The notes beneath the pieces were generated by a model. It did not search any database. It was not told the origin of the DNA and saw only the letters and a program-made list of their open reading frames with translations. DNA of 64,000 nt from Bryopsis sp. KO-2023 (Eukaryota > Chlorophyta > Ulvophyceae > Bryopsidales > Bryopsidaceae): the NCBI GenBank assembly GCA_030272585.1, contig BSYQ01000011.1:1116001-1180000 (forward strand), written 5' to 3'. The translations under genes were made by a program, and so were the position numbers. Of this stretch, positions 11,601-22,005 are shown piece after piece. Position 1 is the stretch's first letter. Each line of letters begins with the position of its first letter.

Positions 11601-12619
11601 GGTTCCCTAAAGTGGAATACAAACTCAATAGGTCTTTTTGGGGATGGCAATGGTGGAAGATCCTAGTGTGGGATCACGTGTTGGTACCATTGACCCAAAG
11701 CCAGCCTATGTAACTCGTCTTCATATGCTACTCTGACTTAGCTGATTTGATTGAGGATTCGATAATGTTGGAGGTGGAGCACTTGGTTGATCACAACAGT
11801 AACAAAGAATACAAGCGGATGTATTCTGACTTGCCTCCCGACGTGGTAGCCTACCCTCAGGTCAAGGTCAATAGACTATGAGAGGATGGTGCGTTTATAT
11901 CAAACAAGAGAAAGAGAACCCAAAGCGGAAGAGGAAGAGCAAGAGTCAAGGACTACTAAGGAGAGCGAGAGAGCGAAACCTGAGACAGAGAGGTCTAAGG
12001 AAGAGAGAAGTGCGGAAAAGAGCGACTACAGGACGGAGAAATGGCTGGAGGTGCTAAAAGGGAAAGCACCGAGTGAGTTCGCTGAAAAGCTGGAGCTCCA
12101 CCTGTCAATGTGCGGCCCACATGAGTTGGTGTGCATGTGTATTGGCCACGCACAAGGGTGAAAGTGCGTTATGCTAAGGCCATGGGACAACTGGTAAGAG
12201 CATAGCCTTGGCAGTGGATGGAACGTTAAGCAAGGCTACGTTTCCCAAGCTATTTGTTCTGAGGAGCTCAGAGTTGTTGCCAAATGACGCTCACAGCTGA
12301 AGGTTGTAAAGGAAGTACGCCAACCTCGAGTGTTCAAGACTTTGCCGCAGGAGAGCTGACCAAGACACGAGCAAGAGATGTCCAAGATGTCCAAGATGTC
12401 CAAGACAGTGGTGGTTCGTGGGTCAGAAGAAAAAGGTTGAGTTAAAAAGGTTAAGTTGAGTTGAGTAATGCGTTTGAGAATCTTTGCATGGTATGGGACG
12501 TGCATTGTACTTAGAGGATTAAGTGTGTTAGCTTATGGGTTATGAAGTATTTGTTTGATCGTGGCAGAGAGAAAGAATGTTAGTGTCGCGGACGCCACTT
12601 ATTATGGGGCGGGGCAAGT
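8681..12619 (+). other. LTR-3 interior, 3' half, non-coding apart from one small ORF
   Basis: About 3.9 kb with no recognised domain. The only ATG frame with protein-like composition is 11886-12161. A short run of GATGTCCAA repeats lies at about 12376-12404. The segment ends with a purine tract (GGGGCGGGG) directly before the 3' LTR, which marks the plus-strand primer site. Confidence 0.6.
11886..12161 (+). CDS. Small Glu/Lys/Arg-rich ORF in LTR-3, unknown
   Basis: A 91-codon frame from an ATG (context GAGGATGGT). The first 50 residues are highly charged and could form a coiled coil (KAEEEEQESRTTKESERAK); the rest reads WLEVLKGKAPSEFAEKLELH. I recognise no family. The position near the 3' end of a non-coding element could mark a remnant of a lost gag/pol region or a chance frame. 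There is no zinc knuckle and no catalytic motif. Confidence 0.25.
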   Translation: MVRLYQTREREPKAEEEEQESRTTKESERAKPETERSKEERSAEKSDYRTEKWLEVLKGKAPSEFAEKLELHLSMCGPHELVCMCIGHAQG

Positions 12620-12830
12620 TGATAGTGATTTGAGACGAAATGACTGGTCTGGGAGCGTTGAGGTGACTTGTATCATTAGTGTGACTCGTGATAGCCCTAG
12701 GGTACTATTTAAGGGACACGTAGTTAGACACTGGTTGGGTTGTTGTTGTTTGGTTGGATTCGCTGTTGTAGGGGAACGCTCCCAGGGGGAGTATGTAGAA
12801 AATTTATTTCCACCACACACCCCACTATCA
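12620..12830 (+). repeat. LTR-3 3' LTR
   Basis: 211 bp, apparently identical to 4606-4816, preceded by purine tract GGGGCGGGGCAAG and followed by the TSD GAAAC (12831-12835). The LTR starts at the tract and both outer ends match the inner ones, so integration was of the ordinary kind. Confidence 0.93.
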
Positions 12831-13245
12831 GAAACGGCTTGGAGGGAAAGAATAGACGACTTGGAAGCGAGACAAAGGGAGTTCAATCCCAAAGTAAGGT
12901 TACAAGAACGTTCAAACCCCAAGAACTTATAGAATACCCTAGCAGCCTTGATCCTAACTGATCATAGGCTGTAACATCAGTCTGCATCACTGCTGCAAGG
13001 CATCAGACCTTGCAGTCCTTTCAATCAGAGCCCAGCTCAGCCCCACGGCCATTCCTGTGGTGCTGAGCGACCTTCTAGAACATTCTAGCTGCCAGCTCAG
13101 TAGTCCACGTACTACTTCACTGCCAGCACACCCTGACTGACTGTATGCTGCCTCAGGGCAGCCAGCCTCCTACTTAAAGTACTGCAGGACTGTCAGCAAG
13201 CCTGCTGACGTACTGCAGGGCTGTCAGAAACCCTGATTCGCTACA

Positions 13246-13923
13246 TTCCTCCCCATCTGAACTGCAGTAGCCCCTTACTGCACTTTGACTGAAATAAATC
13301 AACCTTTTAGGGAAATTCCATAGCTCAATAAAGATCTGAAAACTCATCATCAAATCAAACCCTACTCCCTTGTAGGTCTAATAAAACATCAACAACCAAA
13401 GAACCCTGCTGCACCCTTGAACTGTTTTCTGCAGCTTCTCACTTCCTTGGCATATAAAACATAACTAGAAACAGTGTTATTCTCAAGGTCTCAACCCTTG
13501 CAAATATAAAAACCTCAATCAGTAGAAAACAAGTCAAATGACTGATCAGCAGTTTTCCAAAATAAACACTGCTTATCAGCCCACAAAATCCTAGCAATCA
13601 GTAAAAATGTCCCATATCAGAATATACTATTAAGCTGCAGCAATAAACCACATTCTGTTGCAGCTATCAAAAATGTATCTAGTTGGCAGGTTTATTAAGA
13701 ATCTCTGAAAAATACTCTGCCTGTCCCATAAGCACTTAAGAAAAGGAACAAAATGATATCACTCCCTCAGAAAATTGTTCTTTTCCAAATTCCACCAAAT
13801 CAAGAAATACACCAAGTTTCATTCAATCAGCCTAATATGTTCTGCCTGAACTGGCAGCTCCCACTGCAAATCACATTTCAATAAAAACCAAACATTCCTT
13901 CAAGTGACCTGCAGCAAACTGCA
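13246..13923 (-). other. LTR-2 3' untranslated region between ORF3 and 3' LTR
   Basis: About 680 bp, A+T-rich, with no gene. It holds the purine tract next to the LTR (plus strand TTCCTCCCCATC, 13246-13257). Scattered CTGCAG/TGCAGC words occur, but there is no clear repeat unit. Confidence 0.6.
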
Positions 13924-14760
13924 CTAGTCACCTGCACCCTGAGAGATCACCTCATCTAGACTTCTCTTTTTTGCTGACCCAGATTTCTTAGAAGGTATAA
14001 CCTCCCACTCAACAATCCGGTGTGGTGCTGCATCACGGTTTGTCTGATTTCTTCCTGCAGTGCTCTTAGGCAACTCCAATCCTGCAATCCGAAGTGTTGT
14101 CATGACTCTTGCTGGAGGGACTGTCAAGCCTGGATGTCTCCTTATCATCCTGCACAATCCACATTCTCCAAACTGAGCAGGTCCTGGACTTGCTACCTTC
14201 AGAGAAATTGGACAGTTCGCCTGCATCCTTCCCTCGGCATCGAGCTGAATAGTGGTATCATAGGCATACCACATCCTCATCCAACAAACAGATCTGCAGC
14301 AGACCCTATGCTGACCACAAGGGAATGTGTGCACTGGCCTGTTGCAGGTCTTGAAACACAGAGTGCATCCCATGCTTGACTCTGTCAGCCCTTCCACAGG
14401 GTTTAGCTGCACTTCTGGCAGTAGCAGTGTCTGATTTGGAAGTATTCTGTCAACAGAATTGCTGTTCCACCTTGCTTCTTCTTCCTTAACATCAGCCACC
14501 TTTTCCTTTCCTGCAACTGACTTTCCTTCACATTCCATTACTCTTCCTGAGATCGCATCTGCATCTCTGAGCTGTGTCCCTTGCACCACTTCTGGTATAT
14601 TCGCTGCCCACTCGCGCCAACGATAATTTTCAGCACGGGCGGCCTGCAACTCAGTTCTTGCTTTCTGTGCGGACAGATTTGCTGCTGATGCTGCCCTGGA
14701 GCTCAACAACTTGAAAGCTTGTTCCACCTGATCCTCGGTCTCTTGAGCGTGGTCTACCAT
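13924..14760 (-). CDS. LTR-2 ORF3: coiled coil plus RING-like Cys/His domain
   Basis: A 278-residue protein encoded after integrase, from an ATG at 14760 (GCAGGAATGG). The N-terminal 60 residues are Ala/Glu/Gln-rich and probably helical. The middle (14152-14367) has C-x2-C-x12-C-x2-H-x2-C-x4-C and a later C-x2-C (GCTLC ... CGQHRVCCRSVC ... ECGLC), an order close to the RING consensus C3HC4. The C-terminus is basic (KKSGSAKKR), possibly a nuclear signal. Similar proteins occur in LTR-1 (61406-62794) and fused to integrase in LTR-6/7. The sequence before the ATG ends GCGTGAGCAG, a possible 3' splice site, so a spliced RNA may express it. Function is unknown; RING-type zinc binding is an inference from spacing. 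Confidence 0.7.
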   Translation of the reverse strand: MVDHAQETEDQVEQAFKLLSSRAASAANLSAQKARTELQAARAENYRWREWAANIPEVVQGTQLRDADAISGRVMECEGKSVAGKEKVADVKEEEARWNSNSVDRILPNQTLLLPEVQLNPVEGLTESSMGCTLCFKTCNRPVHTFPCGQHRVCCRSVCWMRMWYAYDTTIQLDAEGRMQANCPISLKVASPGPAQFGECGLCRMIRRHPGLTVPPARVMTTLRIAGLELPKSTAGRNQTNRDAAPHRIVEWEVIPSKKSGSAKKRSLDEVISQGAGD

Positions 14761-14817
14761 TCCTGCTCACGCGAACGATAAAGAGAAAATAACACTCTCC
14801 CTTTTCTTCTTCAGTTT

Positions 14818-17800
14818 TTACTGTGCTTTCCGACTAGGACGTCGCCTCATTGCGGTCCCTTCACTCCTTTGCTGATAGTCACGTAGTATATCTCGAGCAT
14901 TCTGCAAATGTTCTGCAGGTTCCCATGTGTCCTCAGATTGATCATATCCCTGCCATCGAACAAGGTACTGCTTCCTGCCTCTGACAGTCCTGTCTGCCAG
15001 AATTCTGTCCACCTGATATTCCTCTTGACCATCCACAAGTTCAGGTTCAGGTTGCCACCTGGGTGCCTCCCTTGCTGGAAAGCTGCCCACCTGATCTTCA
15101 AATGCAGGTTTGAGCTTGGACACATGAAACACATCATGTATCCTCCAATGACCTGGCAGTCTCAACCTGACTGCAACTTCAGAGAGCTTCTCAGTGACTT
15201 CAAATGGTCCACAGTACTTTGCTGACAACTTTCTGCTCAACACTGCAGGTAGGGGTAAGTCTTTTGTGGCCAGAAAAACTTTTTCGCCTGGCTCAAAGCC
15301 CCCTCCCCGCCTGGTTTCGTCCGCCACCTGGCGTTGACGTGCCTGAGCAGCAGCAATATTGTGTCTGCATTTTTCCAGATCAGATTGCCAAGTAGTCCAC
15401 CAATCATCCACTGCAGGGCAGGCTGACACAGCCACAGCACTTGCAGGAGTCCTTGGGTTCTGCCCATTCATCAAATAGAAGGGGGAGAATCCAGTAGTAG
15501 CATTGACACTGGAGTTGTAAGCAAACTCAGCAGCTGCCAAGTGCTGATCCCAATCTGTTCCTGCAGGTTCAACATAACTGCGCAGAATTTCCTGCACGGT
15601 TCTGTTAGCCCTTTCAGTCTGACCATCTGTCTCAGGATGATAACTGCTTGACATTGCCAATCTTGTTCCAGCCTTCTTCCAAAGAGACCTCCAAAAATTG
15701 CTAGTGAAACGAGTATCCCGATCAGAAACAATTTCTTGAGGTAACCCAAAGAAACGAACCACATTCTGGAAAAATAAATCTGCTACCCCTGCAGCAGTAA
15801 CTGTCTGCTTAGTAGGAATAAGTCTGATCATTTTTGTGAACCTATCCACAACTACCAACAAATAATCTGACCCAGTTCGAGTTCTAGGTAAAGGCCCTAC
15901 AAAGTCAAGTGAAACACTGGTCCACCTGCCATCAGGAATAGGCAGGGGCTGCAGCTTACCCAAAGGCCTCTGATTAGAAGCCTTATTCCTTTGACATGAA
16001 ATGCAATTCCGGACATACTTGTGCACTGACTCGGAGATGTGAGGCCAGAAATAATGCAACTGCACCCTGACAAGGGTCTTCCTTCTGCCCAAATGTCCTG
16101 CCAATGGGGACTCATGGCAGTCATGCAGTATTTTCTCCCTGAGCCCATCTGCTTCAGGAATCCACCATTTCCAAGCATTTCCAATTCTTCTCCAGAGCCT
16201 TTGGCCATCCCATTTCACATGTCCAGGTCTGTGTCTTGCAGTGATCAACTGCTGACACAGTGGATCCTTCGAATAAGCTGTCTGCACCTGTTGCAGGAAT
16301 CCTTCTGCAACTTCCAGCCTAGCTTGAGCATTCATTTCATACTTTGTTTCCTCCACTTGATGTGTGGCCCTGCTCAGAGCATCTGCCACCACATTGTCTC
16401 TGCCTGGTCTGTACTTGATCTCGAACTTGAAAGATTGCAGAGTCTCCATCCATCTTGCTTGCCTCTGCGACAGGTGAGGCTGAGTATGCAAAAACTTGAG
16501 GGGTGCATGATCGGTGTGCACCACAAACTCTTGTGCATCCAAATAGTGTCTCCAGACCTTCAGAGCATGCACAACTGCTAGCAACTCCTTTTCATGAGTA
16601 GCATAGTTGAGTTCTGCAGGTTGCAGCTTCCTGCTTTCAAATGCCACTGGCTGCTGACCCTGTCCCTTGTCCTGAGTTAGGACTGCTCCTATTGCATAGT
16701 CCGAAGCATCGGTGGTGACTTCAAACTTCAGACTTGGGTCAGGCACCAATAGTACTGGTGCAGACATCAATGCCTCCTTGATATCCTGCATGGCTGCAGC
16801 TTCTGTCTCAGTCCATTTCCACTCTGCATCCTTTTTGAGTAATGCAGTCAAAGGCTTGGCTCTGGCAGAGAAGTCCTTTATGAACCTCCTGTAGTAGTTT
16901 GCCAATCCCAGAAAGGACCTGAGATCCTTCACTGATGTCAAGGGTGGCCAATCTCTGATAACCTGCACCTTGCTCTGCAACACCTGTACTCCTGCAGCAC
17001 TTAACTCATGCCCCAGAAACTTGATCTCTGCAGATCTCACACTTTGAAGCTGATGCATACAACTTCTGTTCCCTCAACCTCTGCATCACTTTCCGCAAAT
17101 GAACTTTGTGTTCTGCCCAATCTTTGCTAAAAATCAAAATATCATCCAAGTAAACGATGCAAAAGACGTCCAGAAAATCATGCAGCACATGATTCATTGT
17201 GTTCATAAAAGTGGCAGGGGCATTTGTCAGCCCAAAAGGAAGAACAACATACTCATAAAGGCCATACCTGGTGCGGAAGGCCGTTTTCTCACAATCTGCA
17301 GGATCCAACCGCACCTGATGGTAGCCTGAGCAGAGGTCAATCTTGCTGAAGCAGCGTGCTCCCTGAATCTGATCCAGCAACTCCTCTATCCTTGGGATAG
17401 GATACCTATTTTTCACCGTTAGTTTGTTAAGTGCCCGAAAATCCACACACATCCTAAGTTTCCCATTTTTCTTAGGAACAAACAAAACCGGCGAACCCCA
17501 TGGAGACTTGCTAGGTCTGATAAATCCCTGCTTCAGCAGCTCTGCTAACTGCTTTTTCAGTTCTTCTCTTTCTGCAAAACTGGCCCTATAAAGCCCCTTT
17601 TTTACTGGTTCTGCACCTTCCACCAACTCAATCTTATGATTCACACCCCTGTCAGGAGGTAACTCCTGCGGCAGTTCCTCTTTAAACAAATCCTGAAACT
17701 CCTTTCTGATCTGTTTTTCTAACTCAGCTGCCTCTTTTCCTTCCTCTGACAAGGTTTCTGCCACACTGCCTTTTACTGCATCAGTACTTTCCACATTATT

Positions 17801-18361
17801 AATCAAATGTTCCTCCTGAACTTCCCGAAGATTTACCAAATACATCGGCATACCCTTGCGGGCTGCCCGAGCAAACTCTTTGGCGGACATCATATCCAAA
17901 TCTTCAGTACTGCAATCCTCTACTCTACCAGTCTGCATTCTGAGTTTGACTACTCCCTGAGGTGTCTGCAAAACCAATTTCTTCTTCTGCCAATCTATCA
18001 TAGGGTTGTGTTTACTCAGCCAAGACATACCTAACACCAGATCATACCTGCCTAGTGTCACTGCATACATCTTTTCCTCTGAAACAAACCTCCCCATCTT
18101 GACACTGGCCTGCAGTTCTTTTTCTACCTTCTCTGAAGTCTTGCCATCTGCTAGCTGCACTTCAGTAACCACCTCAGAAGTCTTTGCCTGAATGTCATTT
18201 TCTAACAACCAATCTTTCGAAACAAAATTGTCGGTTGCACCACTATCTAACAAAATTCTTGCAAAACAACCTGCCACAGCCCCTGTGGTCTTCAACAATC
18301 CTTGAGTCCCCACTTGGACTCCTCTCAACTTCAAAACTGGGGGTACACTTGAACAAACACT
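14818..18361 (-). pseudogene. pol: LTR-2 Pol: protease, RT, RNase H, integrase, chromodomain
   Basis: Main part of a chromovirus polyprotein, with about one break in the frame. In element sense: aspartic protease (LLDSGATDNFV, about 18250); RT with VYLDD (about 17150) and RMCVDFRALNK; RNase H ([10 protein letters not shown] about 16700, VADALSR about 16380); integrase HHCC zinc domain (GHLGRRK ... CISCQ, about 16000-16110); catalytic Asp/Asp/Glu regions ([28 protein letters not shown]); a GPF/Y-type module ([12 protein letters not shown]); and a C-terminal chromodomain ([17 protein letters not shown], about 14870-15020). Chromodomains bias integration toward marked chromatin in known chromoviruses. 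The N-terminal end abuts the LTR-4 insertion. Confidence 0.92.
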
Positions 18362-18367
18362 CTTAAG

Positions 18368-18870
18368 TGTAACCATCCTTTGGGTGCGCCTTGCAGGCGA
18401 TGGGTCAGGTGTTTCTTAGCAGGAAACGCTGCAAATCGAAAACCTTATACCCTTTATCGTTTCAACTAGGAGGGCTCGGTGAGAGGTCGGAATACAAGAG
18501 CTTTGGACGACCAAAAGCGTGGAGACTGAGGCACAAGTCGAACATGAACAAAAAGTGGTTACAAGGAAGAATAAAAACCCCCTTCTCTTATAGGGTAAAA
18601 AGAGCCACTTCTTAGCTACTCATTTGTACAAAGTAGCTACCCCGTAGCTACCCATTTCTAATACCCTAGCTTCACCCAACTACCCTTTATTAACTATTAC
18701 CAACCCTTACAAATTGGAGGTACTCAGTGAGAAATACTGAGTACTGTTTCCTAAGTTTCACTGTTTCTGATAACATAAGCAGGACTTCTGAACGTCCTTC
18801 CCAGTACTGCAAGAGGAGCTGGACCCTTCTCCTGCCACAGACCCTTAAAATGCAGGTCACAGCTGTAACC
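18368..18870 (-). repeat. LTR-4 3' LTR with palindromic U3 start and 7-base terminal extension
   Basis: 18375-18861 (487 bp) matches the 5' LTR 44042-44528. Outside it, at the outer end, is TGTAACC (18368-18374; GGTTACA in element sense), absent at the 5' LTR/PBS boundary. Inside, the U3 edge is the near-palindrome GGTCACAGCTGTAACC (plus strand 18855-18870). The 7 extra outer bases equal the first 7 bases of U3. Confidence 0.9.
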
Positions 18871-19927
18871 CACTTCGTTTCCACTGTGAAGTACTCCGAA
18901 TTTCATACCATCTACTCAGATGGTCTGCAACAAAATTGGCTTTCCCATCTATGTGTCTTACGGAGATACTTGAACAACCGCTGAACTGCAAAGTTTCTTT
19001 GATTCCCGTTACTGCTCGCAAAGTTCTCAAATCGTTAATCGGTGCTGCCTCTTTCCCCTCTTGGGTAAGGTGTGCCCATAAACTTTTCACTGCTGCCCAA
19101 TTATCGGAAAAAATCTGAACAGCAGTTCCTCTCCACAAATCTGCGGGTATTTCCTTAACGGCGCTCATGGCTGCCAATACTTCCCCCAAAAAACTTGAAT
19201 GTTGTCCACTTATTTTTCCATGTCCGAGGTATAAAATCCTTCCCGAACCATCGGTCAAAATATACCCGAAATACTCTGAGGTGTCAATAGAAGCCCAATC
19301 AACGAACAACTTCCTTTGATTATCACCGGCAGAAAATGCTCGGCAATAGCAACGACTCAACCAACGTGATACCTTACTTTTCAGTTCTTCCTTTACCTCT
19401 TGTGGCGATACTTGATTGGCTTCCATCTTAGCCAAGAAATGCTGCATGTCCCATTCCAGAGTCGAGTTCTTGAAAGCATTCAGCAAACCGCGGAGCTGCT
19501 GAATCTCCCGCAGTTCTGCCGATCCCACCAGCTTGGCGATAGTTTCGTTCACTTTTTCCCACGGTATATCCGGGTGGAATTTTCCTTCTTGGATATGGAA
19601 TCCGAGAAACTTTACCTCAGTTCCGCTGACGATTTTCCTCTGGTTGATCTGAAGTCCATACTCCTTGCATCGAGAAACGACCTTTTCGAAATTCTGGAAG
19701 CACTCCTCCACAGTAGCGCCGCCAATGAGCAGATCATCCATGTAACGGCGGAACTCTTCCAAACCTTCGAATACACGGCACATCTTGTCGTTGAATACTC
19801 TAACGGACCAAGAAGTACCGTGGGGGATGGTGCTATTGACGAACTCTTTGCTCCCCACTTTGAACGCCGTTAGTGCCTTGACCTCCTTCTTTATCGGCAC
19901 TTTATTGTATGCCTTGGCTACATCCAC
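18862..19927 (-). pseudogene. pol: LTR-4 Pol, C-terminal part: RT palm/thumb and RNase H
   Basis: The frame contains the RT catalytic box RRYMDDLLIGG (about 19732-19750), downstream RT text (LQINQRKIVSGTEVKFLGFHI), then an RNase H domain with acidic positions in VDWAS, FLGEVLAAM, FSDNWAAVKS and VADHLSR. YMDD with this context differs from the YLDD/FIDD boxes of the other elements, so this RT belongs to a more distant LTR lineage. The frame ends inside the LTR palindrome (stop in GGTTACAGCTGTGA), so coding and LTR overlap. There is no integrase zinc domain or DDE motif. The other end abuts LTR-5. Confidence 0.85.
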
Positions 19928-19933
19928 GACGAT

Positions 19934-20531
19934 TGTAACCACAAATGCGGTCGTCCTGGGGTCACCCCTGCAGCTGGACTTAACGGTTGTGGAGGTGTTT
20001 TTGCAGAACTGGAACGGCAGAAGTGGGGACAGCCCCTCTTTAACTTGATCACACGGCCTTGCAAGGCACTTTTCACTCAGGTCTCTTCTCAAAAGCTTTC
20101 TTACAACAGTCCAAAGGTCCAAACTCGAACAAAACACAAGAAGATCCACACCAAGAAGAAGTACAATACCCTAAGATCAGCCGTTTAAATAGGCTGCAGC
20201 CTGACTCACCCTTGTCCCATTGATCGCCTAGGATCCCACCTACCGATTAAGACAACCTAACCCATCAAGCCTAACTGATCTTTCTAACCACCCTAAGTCC
20301 ACTCCCTCAGTACCAATCCCTAGGACTGTCCAACCTAGTCAACCCTGTAGCTGAACTGCTACCTCTAAACTGTGGCGGAACTGCTATGGCAGAACTGTTC
20401 CGGGGTGACTGCTAGCCCTACGTAATCCGTCTGGGACTGCCTCAAGCAGCATTCCCTCCCCTAATATCACTCTAGCCCTGGAGGTGACAAAATTGGTCGA
20501 GGCGACGTGGTTTGGGGTTACAGCTGTAACC
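19934..20531 (-). repeat. LTR-5 3' LTR with palindromic U3 start
   Basis: 19941-20522 matches the 5' LTR. The outer 7 bases 19934-19940 (TGTAACC) are extra relative to the 5' LTR/PBS junction. The inner U3 edge is the perfect 16-bp palindrome at 20516-20531, followed (plus strand) by ACTCCCCTCCTCCC, the complement of the polypurine tract. Confidence 0.9.
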
Positions 20532-22005
20532 ACTCCCCTCCTCCCTTGACTTTTGTCCCCAAAAGTTAAACTCAACCTCCCCCACTGAACTTCTTCTGTC
20601 CCTGGTCTTTTAGTTGTTAGCTAGTTGTTCCCAAAACTTTTCCAAAAAGTATCAACAAGAAAATGTTTCGCTTAACTGCCTGACTGGCTACTATGTCTGT
20701 AGACGTAGTGCTCAGAAACACAAAACAAGTGCCCATTGTTACTGCAGATCCATTTTATTTTTAATTTCCACAGCAAAACTGTTCAAGGACGTCAAAATGT
20801 GAACTAACAATGTTGTTCCTCAAACAGGTCCCCCCTTTTTTTTTTTTTTTTTAAATCACAGCCATCAGCTGTTCTTTAAACCCAGCAGGACTGTTCAAAG
20901 AGCACTCGAATGTAAACCAGTGGTGCTGCACTTCAATCAGTTCCCCCCCTTTTTTTTCCTCATAGCTAACAGCTGTTCTTTCACCCCTATAGGTCAAAGT
21001 GACCAGTTTGTCCTTGTTTGTCCCTTGTTTACCCCCCTTTTCTTCCCCAGTTCTCTATTGAGCTCAAAAAGTATCAAAAGAAAAGTTCTTTTCTTTATCA
21101 ACTGACTGAATACTACTCCTGCAGAAATAGTACCCAAGAACAAAATAGAACCAAAAACAAAATAAAAACCCACCCACTGCTGCTGCAGAAATACAGCAAT
21201 ACCAAACATAACAACAATACAAAACAAAACAAAACCAGAAAATACCATATTGTATTTCGCGATCCATCCGTACCACTAGTCAATCGGTCTCCGAATGGCA
21301 TGGTCGTCCTTTCCTTAGTTGAACGCCTGGCTTCTGTAGAAGTTCTGCCACTTCATTTCTTTCTCCTCTCTCCGCTGTAAGCAAGGTGATGAGGTCCACT
21401 CCCAATCTCTCCCAAGCTCTCAACGGTATATGCTGCCGTAATGGATGAAGTCCATTAGGCGCTTTCTCTCTCTCATGCTGCCGTAGCGGATATAGTTCCT
21501 TAGGCGCTTTTTAACTCTCTCTGCAGTTATGGCACGTCTGCCACACTTGCTCTTCCTCTTTTGATATACAACTCTTGCTGCAGTGCAGCTGCTGCACTCC
21601 TCTGGCTCAATCCTCTCCCGCCGATGTGCGCATTCTGTCTGTGGATATCTCGAACCACAGACTATCGTTGTTCCTCATTTGGCACCTGTCGCCATTCTCT
21701 TTCTCTGCTCAAGTACTTGAGTGGGTGAGCATCTCCTGCTACCCTTCAATATCGTCGACTTCTTCTGTGCACTTTTGCCTCAGCTTGTCTCCCAGCAGGC
21801 AAATCCTTTCTTTCCAAATATTTCATTTGATCCTTATCCATCCATTGATCCACTTTTTCCCCCTTGATCTCTTGCAACAACAATAGTAGGCAAGAAATAT
21901 GCAAAAACCTCACAAAATTCAAGTGTCCCCTACCACTGTTGAGTACTTCCATTGGGACAACAATGGTTGCACCTTGTCAGCTCTGATCTGGGGTTCCATA
22001 GTAAA
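20532..22005 (-). pseudogene. LTR-5 3' region with degraded integrase traces
   Basis: About 1.5 kb where LTR-6 has about 4.7 kb of integrase, accessory domain and 3' region. Between about 21390 and 21890 the DNA resembles the integrase N-terminal part of LTR-6/7 (plus-strand words such as CGGTATATGCTGCC and CACGTCTGCCACACTTG), but no integrase ORF remains. Pyrimidine-rich tracts (20825-20855, 20940-20960) lie near the LTR. It looks dead for integrase. Confidence 0.75.

Larger units (their letters stand above)
4606..12830 (+). mobile_element. LTR-3: large non-coding LTR retrotransposon derivative (LARD-like)
   Basis: An 8225-bp element inserted in the LTR-2 3' LTR with TSD GAAAC (4601-4605 and 12831-12835). 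The two 211-bp LTRs (4606-4816, 12620-12830) look identical, with ends TGATAGTG and CACTATCA. A PBS (TGGTTTCGGAGCTGGGG) begins at 4819 and a purine tract (GGGGCGGGGCAAG) precedes 12620. The 7.8-kb interior has no recognisable Gag, protease, RT, RNase H or integrase; the longest reading frames are short and unremarkable. This fits the LARD class, which must be moved by proteins made in trans. Identical LTRs point to a very recent insertion. The interior starts with structured repeats (see leader). Confidence 0.92.
4543..13245 (-). repeat. LTR-2 3' LTR, split by LTR-3
   Basis: The LTR is present as 4543-4605 and 12836-13245 (473 bp without the insert) and matches 59521-59993. LTR-3 separates the parts, and the GAAAC TSD at 4601-4605 is repeated at 12831-12835. 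The inner edge ends GATTCGCTACA and is followed directly by the pyrimidine complement of the purine tract (TTCCTCCCC), so U3 starts at TGTAGCG exactly at the tract, as in standard LTR elements. Confidence 0.92.

Noticed and set aside
12555-12932. Frame of 125 codons over the LTR-3 3' LTR
   Set aside because: It covers an LTR and the LTR-2 junction; the same peptide appears at 4.6 kb because the LTR is repeated.
18862-19927. LTR-4 as a DIRS-type (tyrosine recombinase) element
   Set aside because: It has true LTRs, PBS and a 6-bp TSD and no tyrosine recombinase frame.
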